Below, in pieces: positions 1-9,575 of a stretch of DNA of 16,860 nt (positions are counted from its first letter, which is position 1; each line of letters begins with the position of its first letter). The stretch is taken from contig MU617282.1 of NCBI GenBank assembly GCA_025201705.1, positions 1-16,860 on the forward strand, in the 5' to 3' direction. Below the pieces are notes generated by a model. That model did no database searches. It was not told where the DNA came from and saw only the letters and a list, made by a program, of their open reading frames with translations. The position numbers and the translations under genes were made by a program. The DNA comes from Dissophora ornata. Its lineage: Eukaryota; Mortierellomycota; Mortierellomycetes; Mortierellales; Mortierellaceae.

Positions 1-306
1 AAATGAAAAAAAAAAATATGAAAACCATTGGAAATGCAGCAAGAGTGGTGATGCGAAAAGGAAAAAAAAAAGAGAAGAAAAGAAAGGATTTAAATATATA
101 TGAAAAGAGTGCCCGCAGCTGTCAGCGCTGTCGTTACGACAATGTCAATCCTTTTTTTTGTTTTTTTTTTGTTTTCCTCCTCCAATTAACAAAGTGCTTG
201 TGCACTAGATGTGTTTGTATGCGGTTTTACACGCGCTTCCCCCCCCAGATTACAGCCTTTTGCTGTCAGTTCTGGTCGCAAAGTAGTCATGCGTACTTGA
301 TACATT
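1..306. other. 3' flank of the Puf-type gene
   Basis: No gene is supported here. It is the 3' untranslated and downstream DNA of the minus-strand Puf-type gene, with A-rich, T-rich and C-rich homopolymer stretches on the plus strand. No AATAAA is present on the minus strand. A TATATA stretch at about 95-100 could serve as an efficiency element for 3'-end formation. The open frame running across this region on the plus strand is low-complexity and antisense to the polyQ codons. Confidence 0.6.
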
Positions 307-355
307 CTACTGTTGCTGTTGTTGATGCTGTTGTTGCTGCTGCATGTGATAAAGC

Positions 356-387
<32 letters not shown>

Positions 388-3300
388 TAGAAAGAGCGCA
401 GATCCATTCAGTTGCGAAGCATCGTTATGCAACCCGCTGATTCCAGGCGGAGGCATTGTGATGTAAGGGTTGAATCCAGCTTGCGGCATCATGTTTGGAT
501 ATCCCATCGTCGTCAACGGCTGAGGAATAAACGTCGCTCCAGGGCCGTAGTAGGGCGACATCTGGCCAGGGTAGTGTCCATAGAGCTGTCCAGGAGGCAT
601 CGTATAGTATGGATTGTGCTGCATCGAGAATGCTCCAACATGCGCCATCGCAGCGGAGGTCATTTGTCCTGCACTGGAGCTCATGGCAGCGGTAGATCCG
701 GCCCCATGGCCACCTTCCTGTCCATCAGTGTTGAGAAGCGCATTCGAGGCGGCATCTGTCGGCATTGAAAGTGACTGAATGTGGTGCGGGTTGGTCGCCA
801 TGGCAGCATAAAAGTTGGCAGCCGAAGCAGAAAAATCTGCTTGTGGGTATACACCAGTGCCTGGAGTCAACTTGATATGCTCCGTGGTAGAAGAGTCCCC
901 CCCAAGAATCAAAGTGACCTCCTCCAACAGACGTTTGCATCCCTGCATGTTCTGGGTGCTCAGTTTTGATAACACCGACTTGACCTTCTCTGCCAGGACG
1001 TGCTTTTGCTGTTGTTCGACGTTGGGCGAGGCCAAGATCTTCTGGATCAGACTCACGCCATGCACCTGGTCTCCCAACATTTCCACAAGAACTTGGTCTT
1101 GATTTGAGTTCACAATGCTGTTGATCATGATATCGCTTGCATCGGGCTCCTGTCTCTGATTGATCACCTTGAGGATAGTCAGTGACGCGAGCTTGTGGGT
1201 CGCGAGTGTGGCCATATGCGGCGCCAGGCGAGGAGCAAGAACACGGTACCGTCCTGGGAGCTGTGAATTATCCAAAAGCCAGGTGAGCATCAGCGTTCCA
1301 TTGGGGTTGGTAGCAAGAGCCAATGCATTTTGCACCACTGCCACTGCAACGTGTTTCTATTTGAATCAGGCATGCAATTAGGCGTCAGTAAAAAAAAGGT
1401 CGTCAGTTGAAATCGCAGCAGCAAGATCAGCACCACACCCACGAAAACAACAAAATCATCTTGTACCTGTTGGTTTTTGCTGGCGTGCTGGCTCTCGAGA
1501 GAGGCTCTCATGGCTCGAGCTCCAAAACGGCCTTGGGCAATTTCCCAAAATTTGTCCGCCATGGACTCAAAGATAAACCCATTCCTGGCCTGTCCAAGTC
1601 GCAAGCAGCACTGGACAACATAGTTTCCAAACTGGTCCAAGAGCAATGGCGGTGTGTATGGACGAACATGTTTGCAGATGAGCTCGGTTTGTGCAGGGCT
1701 CTTGGCACAATCAATGATCTTTTGGGCTGCCCAAGTACCGTTCTTGTGGACGCCGATGGAGGCCAGGTGCGGGGCGATTAGCTCGAGCATCTTTGTCTTT
1801 TGGGCTTCGGAGCATCGCTCAAATAGCTTCTGCATCACGGTGTTGCCAATGTAATCTGAACAGCACGATGGTGCAAAAATAAAAAAAAATAGAAAGAAGA
1901 GTGCGTTGAGTGAAGGGATCCCAGCAAAGCCTCCACGTACTGCTACACCAGCATAGCTGACGGTAGATCCAAGATTCTCCGCACTTACCGCTGCAGAGTT
2001 CAACGCATTCATCCAGACATTCGTTCGAGAGGTTATCCAATTCCTTTTGTGTACAGTGTCCACTATCCAATCGCTTGCGGATCTCTCTCAGTCTTGGAGC
2101 ATCAAGGCGACGATGGGGTGAGGGCTCAGCCACAGGTGGGATCGAGGTGAAATAAACTACAGGCTCTGACAGGGATGCAGGGATAGACTCTGAGCCAGTC
2201 TCTGATTCCCCGTCGGCATTAAATTCTCGCAACATGGCCTGTCGCTCCATGACTGGATCCTCGGCGGTGCTTGTCTCTCGATCTGCGACGCCATGTGCCG
2301 ATTGGCCCCGGCTGCTCATGGCCATCAAGGACATCATCCTGTCAAGCTCTGTAGCTCCCTCGATATCCTGTTTCGGCATCTTGCTCAGTGCGGAACCTGT
2401 CCTGCCGTCTCCATTCATCTCCATGGGATCTCCGTGTCCAGGGGATGGGCTGTCGCTGGGTGACTGCTTCGCAGGCACCTTGGCAAATCCGATTCTGACA
2501 GCACCTGTGCCAGGGCCAAAGATCTCTTGACCATGCATGACCTTTTTAGCCACGACTGCATCATCCATGCCCTCAAAGTTGATAAAGCCGCATGACTTGT
2601 GGGTTAGTACGCGGGCTGACTCGATCGTCCCAAAGTGGGCAAACATGGCGTGTAGCGCAGCCGGGGTGGTAGAAGATGGAATGTTGCCAATCCCTTTTCA
2701 AACATGAGCATTAGGACAAACGAGATAGAAATAAGATGTAAGTAATGGATTCCCAGGGACATGGTAATAACGAAAACAAGGCGAAGAGACAGCGAGAGAT
2801 AGACAGAGAGAGAAAACACTTACAAAGAGCACGAGTGGGATGCAAGACAGGCGCGTCGGCATTGACCATCAATTCTGCCTTGCCATAGCCGACGCGTACG
2901 GTGGTGTTGCCGATACGGCCACCATGGCGCTCCGAGATGTCTTCCTTTGCTCTCATGGCATCTTCGACACGCGTAAAGTTGATGAAGGCGCACTCCTTGT
3001 CGGGGATGACCTTGAGGGACTCGACGGGCCCGAAGGGACTGAACACCTGCATCAAGTCGTTGTTTGTGAAACTGGGGTCAATGTTCCCGATCCAGAGCGA
3101 GCGCGTAGGGACTTGCTGGGTGACCGCAGCGCCCGTAGCGGAGGACAGGCTCGGGTCCTGGAATGGCGGAGTTGTTGGGCCGGCCAACGCCTGGTTGTCC
3201 TATTGCGGAGAAGGAAAAGTGGGGGAGAGAAGAGCAAAACGTTAGGTCTGGGGTGGCTCCATGGCGGATGCCGCTGTGGCTTTTGCGTTGCTCGGGTGGC

Positions 3301-5303
3301 AGGACGTAATTTATGGTTTCTGTGTGAATCACAGACGGTGAGGATGAAACACGGCCATCATCACCATCGCCGTCGTAATACATTAAAAATTATTCCCGCT
3401 GTCCCTCAGTGTCCCGCATACACGCATTATGCATCCCGTCCCGCAATCCCATCTCATCGTGACAGTGTCGTCAAGGCAAAATAGGAGGCAGGGAAGAAAG
3501 AGGAAAAGAGAGAAAGAGGAAAAGAGAAGCGATGCATACCTGGTGATGGTCCCCGCCGTTCGATAGACTGTGGCCGGAGCCATTGTTGCCGTGGACATGG
3601 CCGTGGCTAAAGCTGGCCTCATCCGCAAGGCCTCGCCCACCAAAGCTGTTGCTGTGCTGGTGTCCTGGCCTCGACGGCTGCCCATGATGCTGCTGCATCT
3701 GCTGCTGAGCATGAAGTTGGCTACTGTAACTGAGCGACAACGAGTGGGAGTGTCCATGGCCGACACCAGCACCAGCATTGCCAGAACCTGTGCCGCTCGG
3801 TATGGGGCTCTTGTCTGTGGTTGTTGCCGCCACGCCCGGTGGATGGCCATTCACAATCTCTGAGAGCATATCGGCGCCCGCACTCGTCGTGCGTTGATGC
3901 GTCTGGCGAGCTTTCATGTCGCTGTAGCTGCGAGGACCTGCGCTCGCAAACTTGCGCTGCTCATCGGCGATATCGTGTGGAATCTCCAAGAAGCCCATGC
4001 TAATGGCCCTGGGTCGCGAGTGAGTTTGTTGAAAGGTTTGGAATTGGTGCACACCTCCCGCCCCGGCTGGGTACACCCCTGACGATCCCGAGGAGGGCGA
4101 GCTTGAGGTCAATTGACCAATGTCGTCCTCGTGCTCATCATCAAGAATCTCCTGGTAGGCCTGTGTGGCCGAGACGGAATAGGACCGGATCCGGTTTGCA
4201 AAGCTGACGCTGTTGGGCATCAGAAGAGAGTGTGCTAGAGACTGCTCTAGGCGGATATCAGGCATCGACAGTCCAGAGTTGTTGCCGGAACTGTTGTTCA
4301 TGATGATGCTATTATTGTTGCTATTATTATTGGCAGTGTTGTTGATTTGGGAGGCAGTGGTGGCAGCCGTGATTCCACTGTTATTACTATTGCTTGCAGC
4401 ATTGTGATTACTCTTGATGGCGCTGATACTGTTGATGCTACCAATGCCGTTCATGCCGTTGATGCCGGTAATACTATTGAGACTGTTGATGCTGTTGCTC
4501 CGGCTGTTGAGGCTGCCAAGACCCATGGGTGAGGGCGACGAGATGGCGCTTCGGGTTGAGCCGAGTTCGAGGTGAGAGAGGGCAGAGGAGGCGAATGAAG
4601 CGGATCGACTGCGCAAGTCCACACCTACACGGTGGTTTGAGCCGATACCAGAGGCAATGCTACCATTCAGACTGCTGGTGCTGCTATTACTACCGCTATT
4701 GGCCTTGGCCATGCCCATTCCGATACCGATACCGCCACCGGCACTGGCGCCAGACTGGACGGGGTCATCCAGACCAAGGGCATCCAGCGTACTCATGATG
4801 GCATTCTCGTTTTCCGAGTCAAACAGCATCTCGCGGGTGGTTGGCGTAGTTGCGGGACGGTCCCCTCCAGGCGAATCTGGGTCTCCCCAGGAGGAGGTAA
4901 AGATTGAGGGCCCAAAAGCGGCGGATATGGAGGCGGAGGGCAAGGTCAAGGACCCAGATCGATGACGTGTCGACAATTGCGGGGGTACGAGCAGACTGGG
5001 CGTCCGTCGGAGGGGTCTCTGGACGCCAGGGGGCGCCTTTCCGAGAGGGAAGGCGCTGGCACCAGCGAGGCCTTGGGGCAAGCCAGGGTCTTGAAGAAAG
5101 GGCGAAGGTCTTGAGGGCAAGGTGTCTGCTCTTGCACGGCGAGCTGCAGCCAAGGAGGGGATGGATGCGTTGAGGTCTGCAGAGGTGATGGTTGGCATTG
5201 GGGCGTGGAGGACGCCGGTGGGAGAATTGTTATTGGAGTGCATGGTTGTGATGCTGGAGGCACTTTGCGCGGCAGCTGCGGCAGTAGCAGAAGGTAGATC
5301 CAT
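307..5303 (-). CDS. JSN1: JSN1/Puf-type RNA-binding protein: two RRMs, PUF domain, polyQ tail
   Basis: Modelled exons (minus strand): 5303-3540, 3199-2824, 2693-1989, 1855-1467, 1356-307. Junctions are GT-AG and in frame, giving 1427 residues. Residues 1-588 are disordered, rich in Ser/Asn/Gly, with conserved-looking patches such as TLDALGLDD (172-180). RRM1 spans about 621-696 (RNP2 LWIGNI, RNP1 CAFINF). RRM2 spans about 712-787; its LWIGNI is rebuilt exactly across the exon 2/3 junction (T|GG = Trp714), which supports the model. A PUF domain lies at about 905-1225: repeats with GNTVMQ (about 952-957) and GNYVVQ keep the Asn/Gln pair that reads uridine, while later repeats are degenerate. 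The C-terminus is Gly/Met/Pro-rich and ends in Gln runs. RRM plus atypical PUF is the architecture of yeast Jsn1(Puf1)/Puf2, which bind and control mRNAs, many encoding membrane proteins. The target set here is unknown. The family call is firm; one-to-one orthology to JSN1 is not. Confidence 0.9.
310..387 (-). repeat. CAG/CAA repeat encoding the polyglutamine C-terminus
   Basis: The last 26 codons of the Puf-type gene read Q11-LYHM-Q5-H-Q5. The 11-Gln run (355-387) is mostly CAG with two adjacent CAA codons; the two shorter runs mix CAA and CAG. On the plus strand it appears as CTG/TTG repeats. Such tracts vary in length between strains, and in RNA-binding proteins they often promote assembly into granules. 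That role is inference here. Confidence 0.9.
3200..3539 (-). other. Intron 1 of the Puf-type gene (340 bp)
   Basis: The donor GTATGC follows the CAG codon ending at 3540 and the acceptor AATAG ends at 3200. It separates the disordered head from the first RRM exon (phase 0). It begins with a pyrimidine tract and contains a 67-base element (3399-3465) bounded by a CTGTC/GACAG stem with C/D-box-like motifs. The other introns are much shorter (130, 133 and 110 bp). Confidence 0.85.
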
Positions 5304-5340
5304 GCTTTTGCAGCAGATGTCAAGAGTCGCTTGGAGGCTC

Positions 5341-5365
5341 TTTCCGTGAGTCGGAAACTCTCACG
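5341..5365 (-). promoter_or_regulatory. Overlapping inverted repeats in the leader of the Puf-type gene
   Basis: TTTCCG-TGAGT-CGGAAA (5341-5357) is a perfect 6-bp inverted repeat. It overlaps a second one, CGTGAG (5345-5350) with CTCACG (5360-5365). Both lie 38-62 bases upstream of the start codon. They could form alternative leader hairpins or be a dyad protein-binding site; the sequence alone cannot decide. Confidence 0.4.
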
Positions 5366-5441
5366 CAGCAGAAGAATGACAACAGACAGAGCAAGCGAGC
5401 GAGCAAGAGACAGGCAGAAGACGTCAAGGATGGAATGAAGC

Positions 5442-5496
5442 GATGGATGGATGGATGGATGGATGGATGGGTGGATGGATGGATGGATGGATGGAT
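5442..5496. repeat. GATG tetranucleotide microsatellite
   Basis: About 13 tandem GATG units with one GGTG interruption near 5470. It lies about 140-190 bases upstream of the Puf start codon, where it would be CATC repeats in the promoter or 5' leader. Expect length polymorphism between strains. Confidence 0.9.
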
Positions 5497-5820
5497 TGAA
5501 GGGAAGGGGGGTGATGAATCGCGGTCGCACTCGATCAAGAGTGGATCGATGTCAGTCGATGAGAGTCGTTACGGGAAAAAAGAAGAGACGAGAGAACAAG
5601 AGGGAAGAAAGAGAAGAAAGAGAAGGAGGAAAGGAGGAAAGAGAGGAAACAGACGAGATGCGAAAGGATGAGAAGCAATGAGGAGCAATGGGAGGAGCAG
5701 CGACGGTGAGGAAAACGAAAACGAAAAGGGAAAAGTCTGGGGAAAAGGACGCAAGCCAGCCAGCAGAGGAGGAGGGCAGCTGGACAGGATGGGACGGGAT
5801 GGGGATGCGACGAGACGACA

Positions 5821-5851
5821 TACGTGTGGTGCGTGTAGTACGTGTGGTGCG
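5821..5851. repeat. 13-bp direct repeat upstream of the Puf-type gene
   Basis: TACGTGTGGTGCG occurs at 5821-5833 and again at 5839-5851, an 18-bp period with a related CGTGTAG between. It could be a pair of binding sites or a fragment of a decayed minisatellite. Confidence 0.6.
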
Positions 5852-6041
5852 CCATTGGCATGGGCATTGCTGGCATGCCATGGCCATGGATGGCACACAC
5901 TTCCAGCCAACCACAGCGACACACACAGCTCAGCACATCTCGTTTTCTGCTCACTTCCGGACCCTTCCCTTGCTTGTCCTCCGTTCCTCCACCAACGCGT
6001 CGCCGTGTGGATGGACAGACAGCTCCCTGTGGGCTTTTGCA

Positions 6042-6061
6042 CTCGTCTTGGCACAGACGAG
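6042..6061. repeat. Perfect 7-bp inverted repeat
   Basis: CTCGTCT and AGACGAG flank the six bases TGGCAC. The dyad lies in GC-rich DNA about 740 bp upstream of the Puf start and about 360 bp past the acyltransferase stop. It could be a transcription-factor dyad or an RNA hairpin. Confidence 0.5.
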
Positions 6062-6240
6062 GCGTACCCCGCCCAGCAAAATGGACAGGGGCGAGGCCCC
6101 GCCAGGCTCCACCCCTCGAGACGTCACCTCCAGATGTAGCCCACAGACCACGTCAACAACAGCTGCCTCCCTCGAGGGCTCTCGCTGCAGACGCCCCCTT
6201 TTCACGGACAAAATCCCTGATTAAATTGTGCATAAGTATG

Positions 6241-6246
6241 TTTATT
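6241..6246 (-). terminator. Poly(A) signal of the acyltransferase gene
   Basis: TTTATT on the plus strand is a canonical AATAAA on the minus strand, about 173 bases past the acyltransferase stop codon. It is the first canonical signal downstream. Confidence 0.6.
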
Positions 6247-6303
6247 TCGTGATCATTACACCGCCTCAATGGCATCCTGTGCAAGCATGCTCGTGCAAGC
6301 ACG

Positions 6304-6415
6304 CTCTCTTACTCGCTCTTTCTCTCTCTTTCTCTCTATCTCTCTCTCTCTTTCTCTCCCTCCCTCTCTCCCTCTCTCTATCTCTCTCTCCCTCTACTCC
6401 CTCTACTCCCTCAGC
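6304..6415. repeat. CT-rich simple repeat
   Basis: About 110 bases of nearly pure pyrimidine (CTCTCT with TTT and CCC interruptions) directly behind the acyltransferase stop codon. The acyltransferase transcript would carry it as a GA-rich 3' UTR. Confidence 0.9.
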
Positions 6416-6418
6416 ACT

Positions 6419-9298
6419 TCATGGAGAGGATCGCCCATTCTTGTCGTTCAAGTTCGACGCTCGTCTCGCCCGAATCCTGCCCAGCACGCTGTCCTCGCCC
6501 ATCAGAATCGCCATAAACGTCCTTTTCGCCCCAGAATCACTTCGGGGACGCACCGCGCTCAGCTGGCTCGAAGACCTCGATCGCGTCCCATTCGCGCTCG
6601 TTATCACTCCCAGCGACGACAGTGTCGACGACGACGACGACGACAACAACGATCCAGACGAGTTTGGCAACAACGTCGAATTCGTCGTCGCCAGCAGTGG
6701 TCTACCCTTCGCCTTGGGCGATCCAGGCGTCACATCGTCAAACGCAATGTCGTCGATACCTGACCAGTACTTTTCTTGCGCAATAGCCATCGCATTGCGA
6801 GCCAGAGCTGTCCTCAGCACAGGATCGTGTTTCTGGAAAAAGAGGCTTGTCCTAGGCGCAGGAGTCGTTGGCGACGGTGGCGACGGACTACGCGAGATCA
6901 TGGCGCCAGCTGCTGCTGCTGGAGCAACCGCCGAAGCACCAGCAGATACTTGATCCGCCTGGATGAACATATTGGCTGCCTCGGCCGCAATACGCTCCTC
7001 CTCCAAAGCTGCCGCCTCCAAAGCCGCTGCAGCCGCCTCTGCCTTTTCAATCTTGCGCACCTCCTCGAACATGAATCGCATTTCCTCGAGGGCATCCACG
7101 ATATGCTGGCCAAACTCTTTCGAGCCCAGGCGGAGACTCGTTACACAAAAGTAAAGTTCCGTCTCCTTAACCATGTAGGCACATCCGTAACCATCAGGCA
7201 CCACCTCGCCCCATCCATAGGCAATAAAGCAATCATCTGAAATTTGGGATGTCGACAATCTCCAACGGCACGACCGCGTAAAAACAGGATCGGTAAACAT
7301 GGGTGGCACTTCCTCCTCGGTCTTTCGGATTAGACGTAAGCCTAGCAAATGACGGTCCACGGCCTGCCCATCCACGGCCCAAGCCGTGTACTGGGCATGT
7401 CGCGCCACAGCTGCACGACAGGCAGCAGCCCGGGCCTTCAAACTCATCTCGGGATTATCCATAGCTTCACAAAAGGCCTTGCTCTCAATCGAGCACGACC
7501 GCGCAGTCTCTGTGCGTCCATGACGATACTTGCGTGTAGCCGCCGACTCGTAGGTCGCTACCAGCTCCCCATGTTTACGGTAATATGCAAGCTGGAGCGC
7601 CATCTGGACATAGGCATCGGGAGACATCTTGAAGGCCTTGATTAATCCTTTGCCGTAACCCTTGAATTCCGTCGGCACCATCTCGTGCGCCTCCACAGTC
7701 TTTCTAAAGCAAACATGCGCGTCCGCAACGGCCCTGTCCAGGGCTGCATTTGATACAAATTTCAGGGGCTCGGGTTTCTCCAGGGCCGAGGCACATTCGT
7801 AAAGGTCCTCTGCGTTCAAGTTCCTGAAATCGGGGAGAGGACGGGCCTGTGCCTCATCAATCATGAAGCGGCAGAGTCTCGAGGTCGGCGTCGCGTCCAT
7901 CTTGGAGTGCTCCCCGTTCATGCCTGCGCGGCCATTGGCAAATACAATGAGCTGGAAGCACTTGTCGAACCAGCGACTGGCTCCGTCTCCATGCCAACAC
8001 GCACGGGAGAATTCCTGGGAGGTAGAGGGCGAGGTTGAATCCAGACAGAGCACAAACATGGAAGACTCGATCTTGGCCATATGTGCCCGGTTCGAGGCAT
8101 GGGCCTCAAAGAGCGTGACCCTGTCCCTCCCGACCTGGTCTCGCTGGCCCGTGGAGAGAATGCCGATCTTTGGAACGATCGAGTGGTCGTCGTCGGCCAT
8201 CTTCTTGATGCGCTCGAGCTGGATCATGATCTCTCGCGAGCTGAGGACGGAGGAGGGCTCGGACTGCAGATGCAGGGTCTCGAAAATATAGAACTTGCCG
8301 TTGCGGACGACGCAGATGTGGTTGTTGGTGTCGGTGGGGAAGCCGACGGCGGCGTCTTCAGCCAGGCCTGGGATGCGGGAGTAGTTGAAGAGGAACTGAT
8401 ACATGTTCATGCAGAAGGGCGCGTTGCGGGCCATGTCCGGGGAGAGCGTGCGCCTAGTACAACGAGGGAAGGGGGGGTAGAGTGTGGTCGCACAAGGATG
8501 CGTGTGTTAGTTAGTGCAGTGCGAGACGACAGGGGGCGCTGTTGTTCCATGCATCACGCGAAAGACAAAATGCGCGCGTTCGCACACAACCGGAAATCCC
8601 AAATAGGGAATATGCGTGGAGAGAGAGAGAGAGAGAGAGACAGAGAGCTCAGAAAACACACATGTGCTGCATCATCGACACACACCGCGCACCCTCTGCA
8701 CGCTGCCTTCGTCCTCTGCCTCTGCTGAGCGCTGCCATCCATCCACTTACGTTGCAATTAGCTGCCGGAACTCGAGCGCAAGGCTCACGAGGAGTGCTGC
8801 TCGCGCAGTCTGCGTCGGCATCCGGGGATCGTCCTGGAACCCAAAGTAGTAGTTGACGTAGAACGTCGACGAGTCCCTGTGCGTAAAGTAGGCCCATTCA
8901 TCCCACCATTCTGCCAGCCAGCTCGTACCCCGCGCCTCGCAAGCCCGCGCATGCTCTCTCAAACGACGGTCTAGATCCTTGCCGTGTCCTTGTCCTGCAA
9001 TATCGCCCCTGAAAGCCTTGACTGCGGCGACAGTGTTCTCGTACTCTTGATCGGTGGCGAGAGGACGCACAGTCTGCAGATATCTGTCAAGGGTTTGGTC
9101 CAGAGGAGGGATGGGCAGCGAGGGAATTTCTGCTTGACCCTTGTCCATGACAGGGACGATGGGTGGGAATGACTTGACTGGCGACAGCACAGGCGAGGGC
9201 TCGGGCGAACTGTCGGCGGACCTGTTCAGATTTGGCAGGGGGCTGGTCGCGATCAATGAGATCATGGTAGGGCGACGGATGTTGTTGTGGGGAGGCAT
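6419..9298 (-). CDS. Carnitine O-acyltransferase (carnitine acetyltransferase type) with long C-terminal extension
   Basis: Exons are 9298-8751 and 8453-6419, joined in frame (AC|G = Thr183), giving 860 residues. The enzyme family transfers acetyl or short acyl groups between CoA and carnitine. Visible marks are the N-terminal signature IPSLPIPPLDQTLDRYL (58-74), the catalytic His365 in NGEHSKMD, RTETARSCS (about 496-504, carnitine binding), LSTSQ (582-586) and PDGYG (602-606). The fold ends near residue 650. About 210 further residues follow: an Ala/Glu coiled-coil-like stretch (about 644-677), then Ser/Pro-rich disorder. Typical family members have 600-670 residues, although yeast Yat2 is also long. 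There is no SKL-like peroxisomal end and no convincing mitochondrial presequence, so a cytosolic Yat-like enzyme is my inference. The start at 9298 opens a Pro/Ser-rich lead of about 55 residues; Met12 and Met51 are alternatives. Confidence 0.92.
8454..8750 (-). other. Intron of the acyltransferase gene (297 bp)
   Basis: Donor GTAAGT, acceptor GTACTAG, phase 2. It interrupts the conserved run LIATRTLSPDMARNAPFCMN, which is restored exactly on splicing. It contains a (GA) dinucleotide repeat at about 8619-8646 (CT repeat in the transcript). Confidence 0.9.
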
Positions 9299-9499
9299 CT
9301 TGTTTGTGGTATTGGAGACTCGTAGAGGAAGGGGAGAGTGTGTGTGTACGAGTGAGAAGGGAAAGAGTGGAGTGGAAATGCAAGAGGCAGGCAGCGAACA
9401 GTGGAACTACAAACGCAGGCAACAGTACAAAGCAAAAACGAAGAAAACGAAGGAAGCAAATGCAGAATGAATGGAGGAATGCAACAGGGAAATGGCAAA

Positions 9500-9575
9500 G
9501 GAGGAGTGGAGAGTGGAGAGTGGGGAGTGGAGAGTGGAGAGCGGAGAATGGAGAGTGGAGAGCGAAGAGTGGAGA
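9500..9575. repeat. GTGGAGA minisatellite
   Basis: About ten degenerate copies of a 7-bp unit (GTGGAGA with GTGGGGA, GCGGAGA and ATGGAGA variants). It lies 200-280 bases upstream of the acyltransferase start codon, so in its leader or promoter. Confidence 0.85.

Larger units (their letters stand above)
5304..6418. other. Puf-type gene upstream region and 3' flank of the acyltransferase gene
   Basis: No gene is supported in these 1.1 kb. From left to right it holds a short inverted repeat just upstream of the Puf start codon (5341-5365), a GATG tetranucleotide repeat (5442-5496), a purine-rich stretch (about 5577-5700), a 13-bp direct repeat (5821-5851), an inverse CCAAT box (5854-5858), nested palindromes (5871-5889), a perfect inverted repeat (6042-6061), a GC-rich segment (6060-6190), a minus-strand poly(A) signal (6241-6246) and a long CT-rich tract (6304-6415). 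The open frames across it are low-complexity and differ in every frame. Confidence 0.7.

Noticed and set aside
3..768. Plus-strand open frames of 145 and 118 residues
   Set aside because: They are antisense to the confirmed last exon of the Puf-type gene, and their composition (Ala/Val runs) comes from the CAG repeat read in another frame.
4213..4798. Plus-strand open frames with Leu-rich or Tyr-rich runs
   Set aside because: They are mirror frames of the Ser/Asn-rich first exon of the Puf-type gene, with no domain and no splice support.
5442..5496. GATG repeat as a CRISPR-like array
   Set aside because: It is an uninterrupted tetranucleotide microsatellite without spacers, in a eukaryotic genome.
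5535..6252. Several overlapping open frames of 120-180 residues on both strands
   Set aside because: All frames are open because of purine-rich and GC-rich low-complexity DNA. No frame shows a family motif, and they contradict each other.
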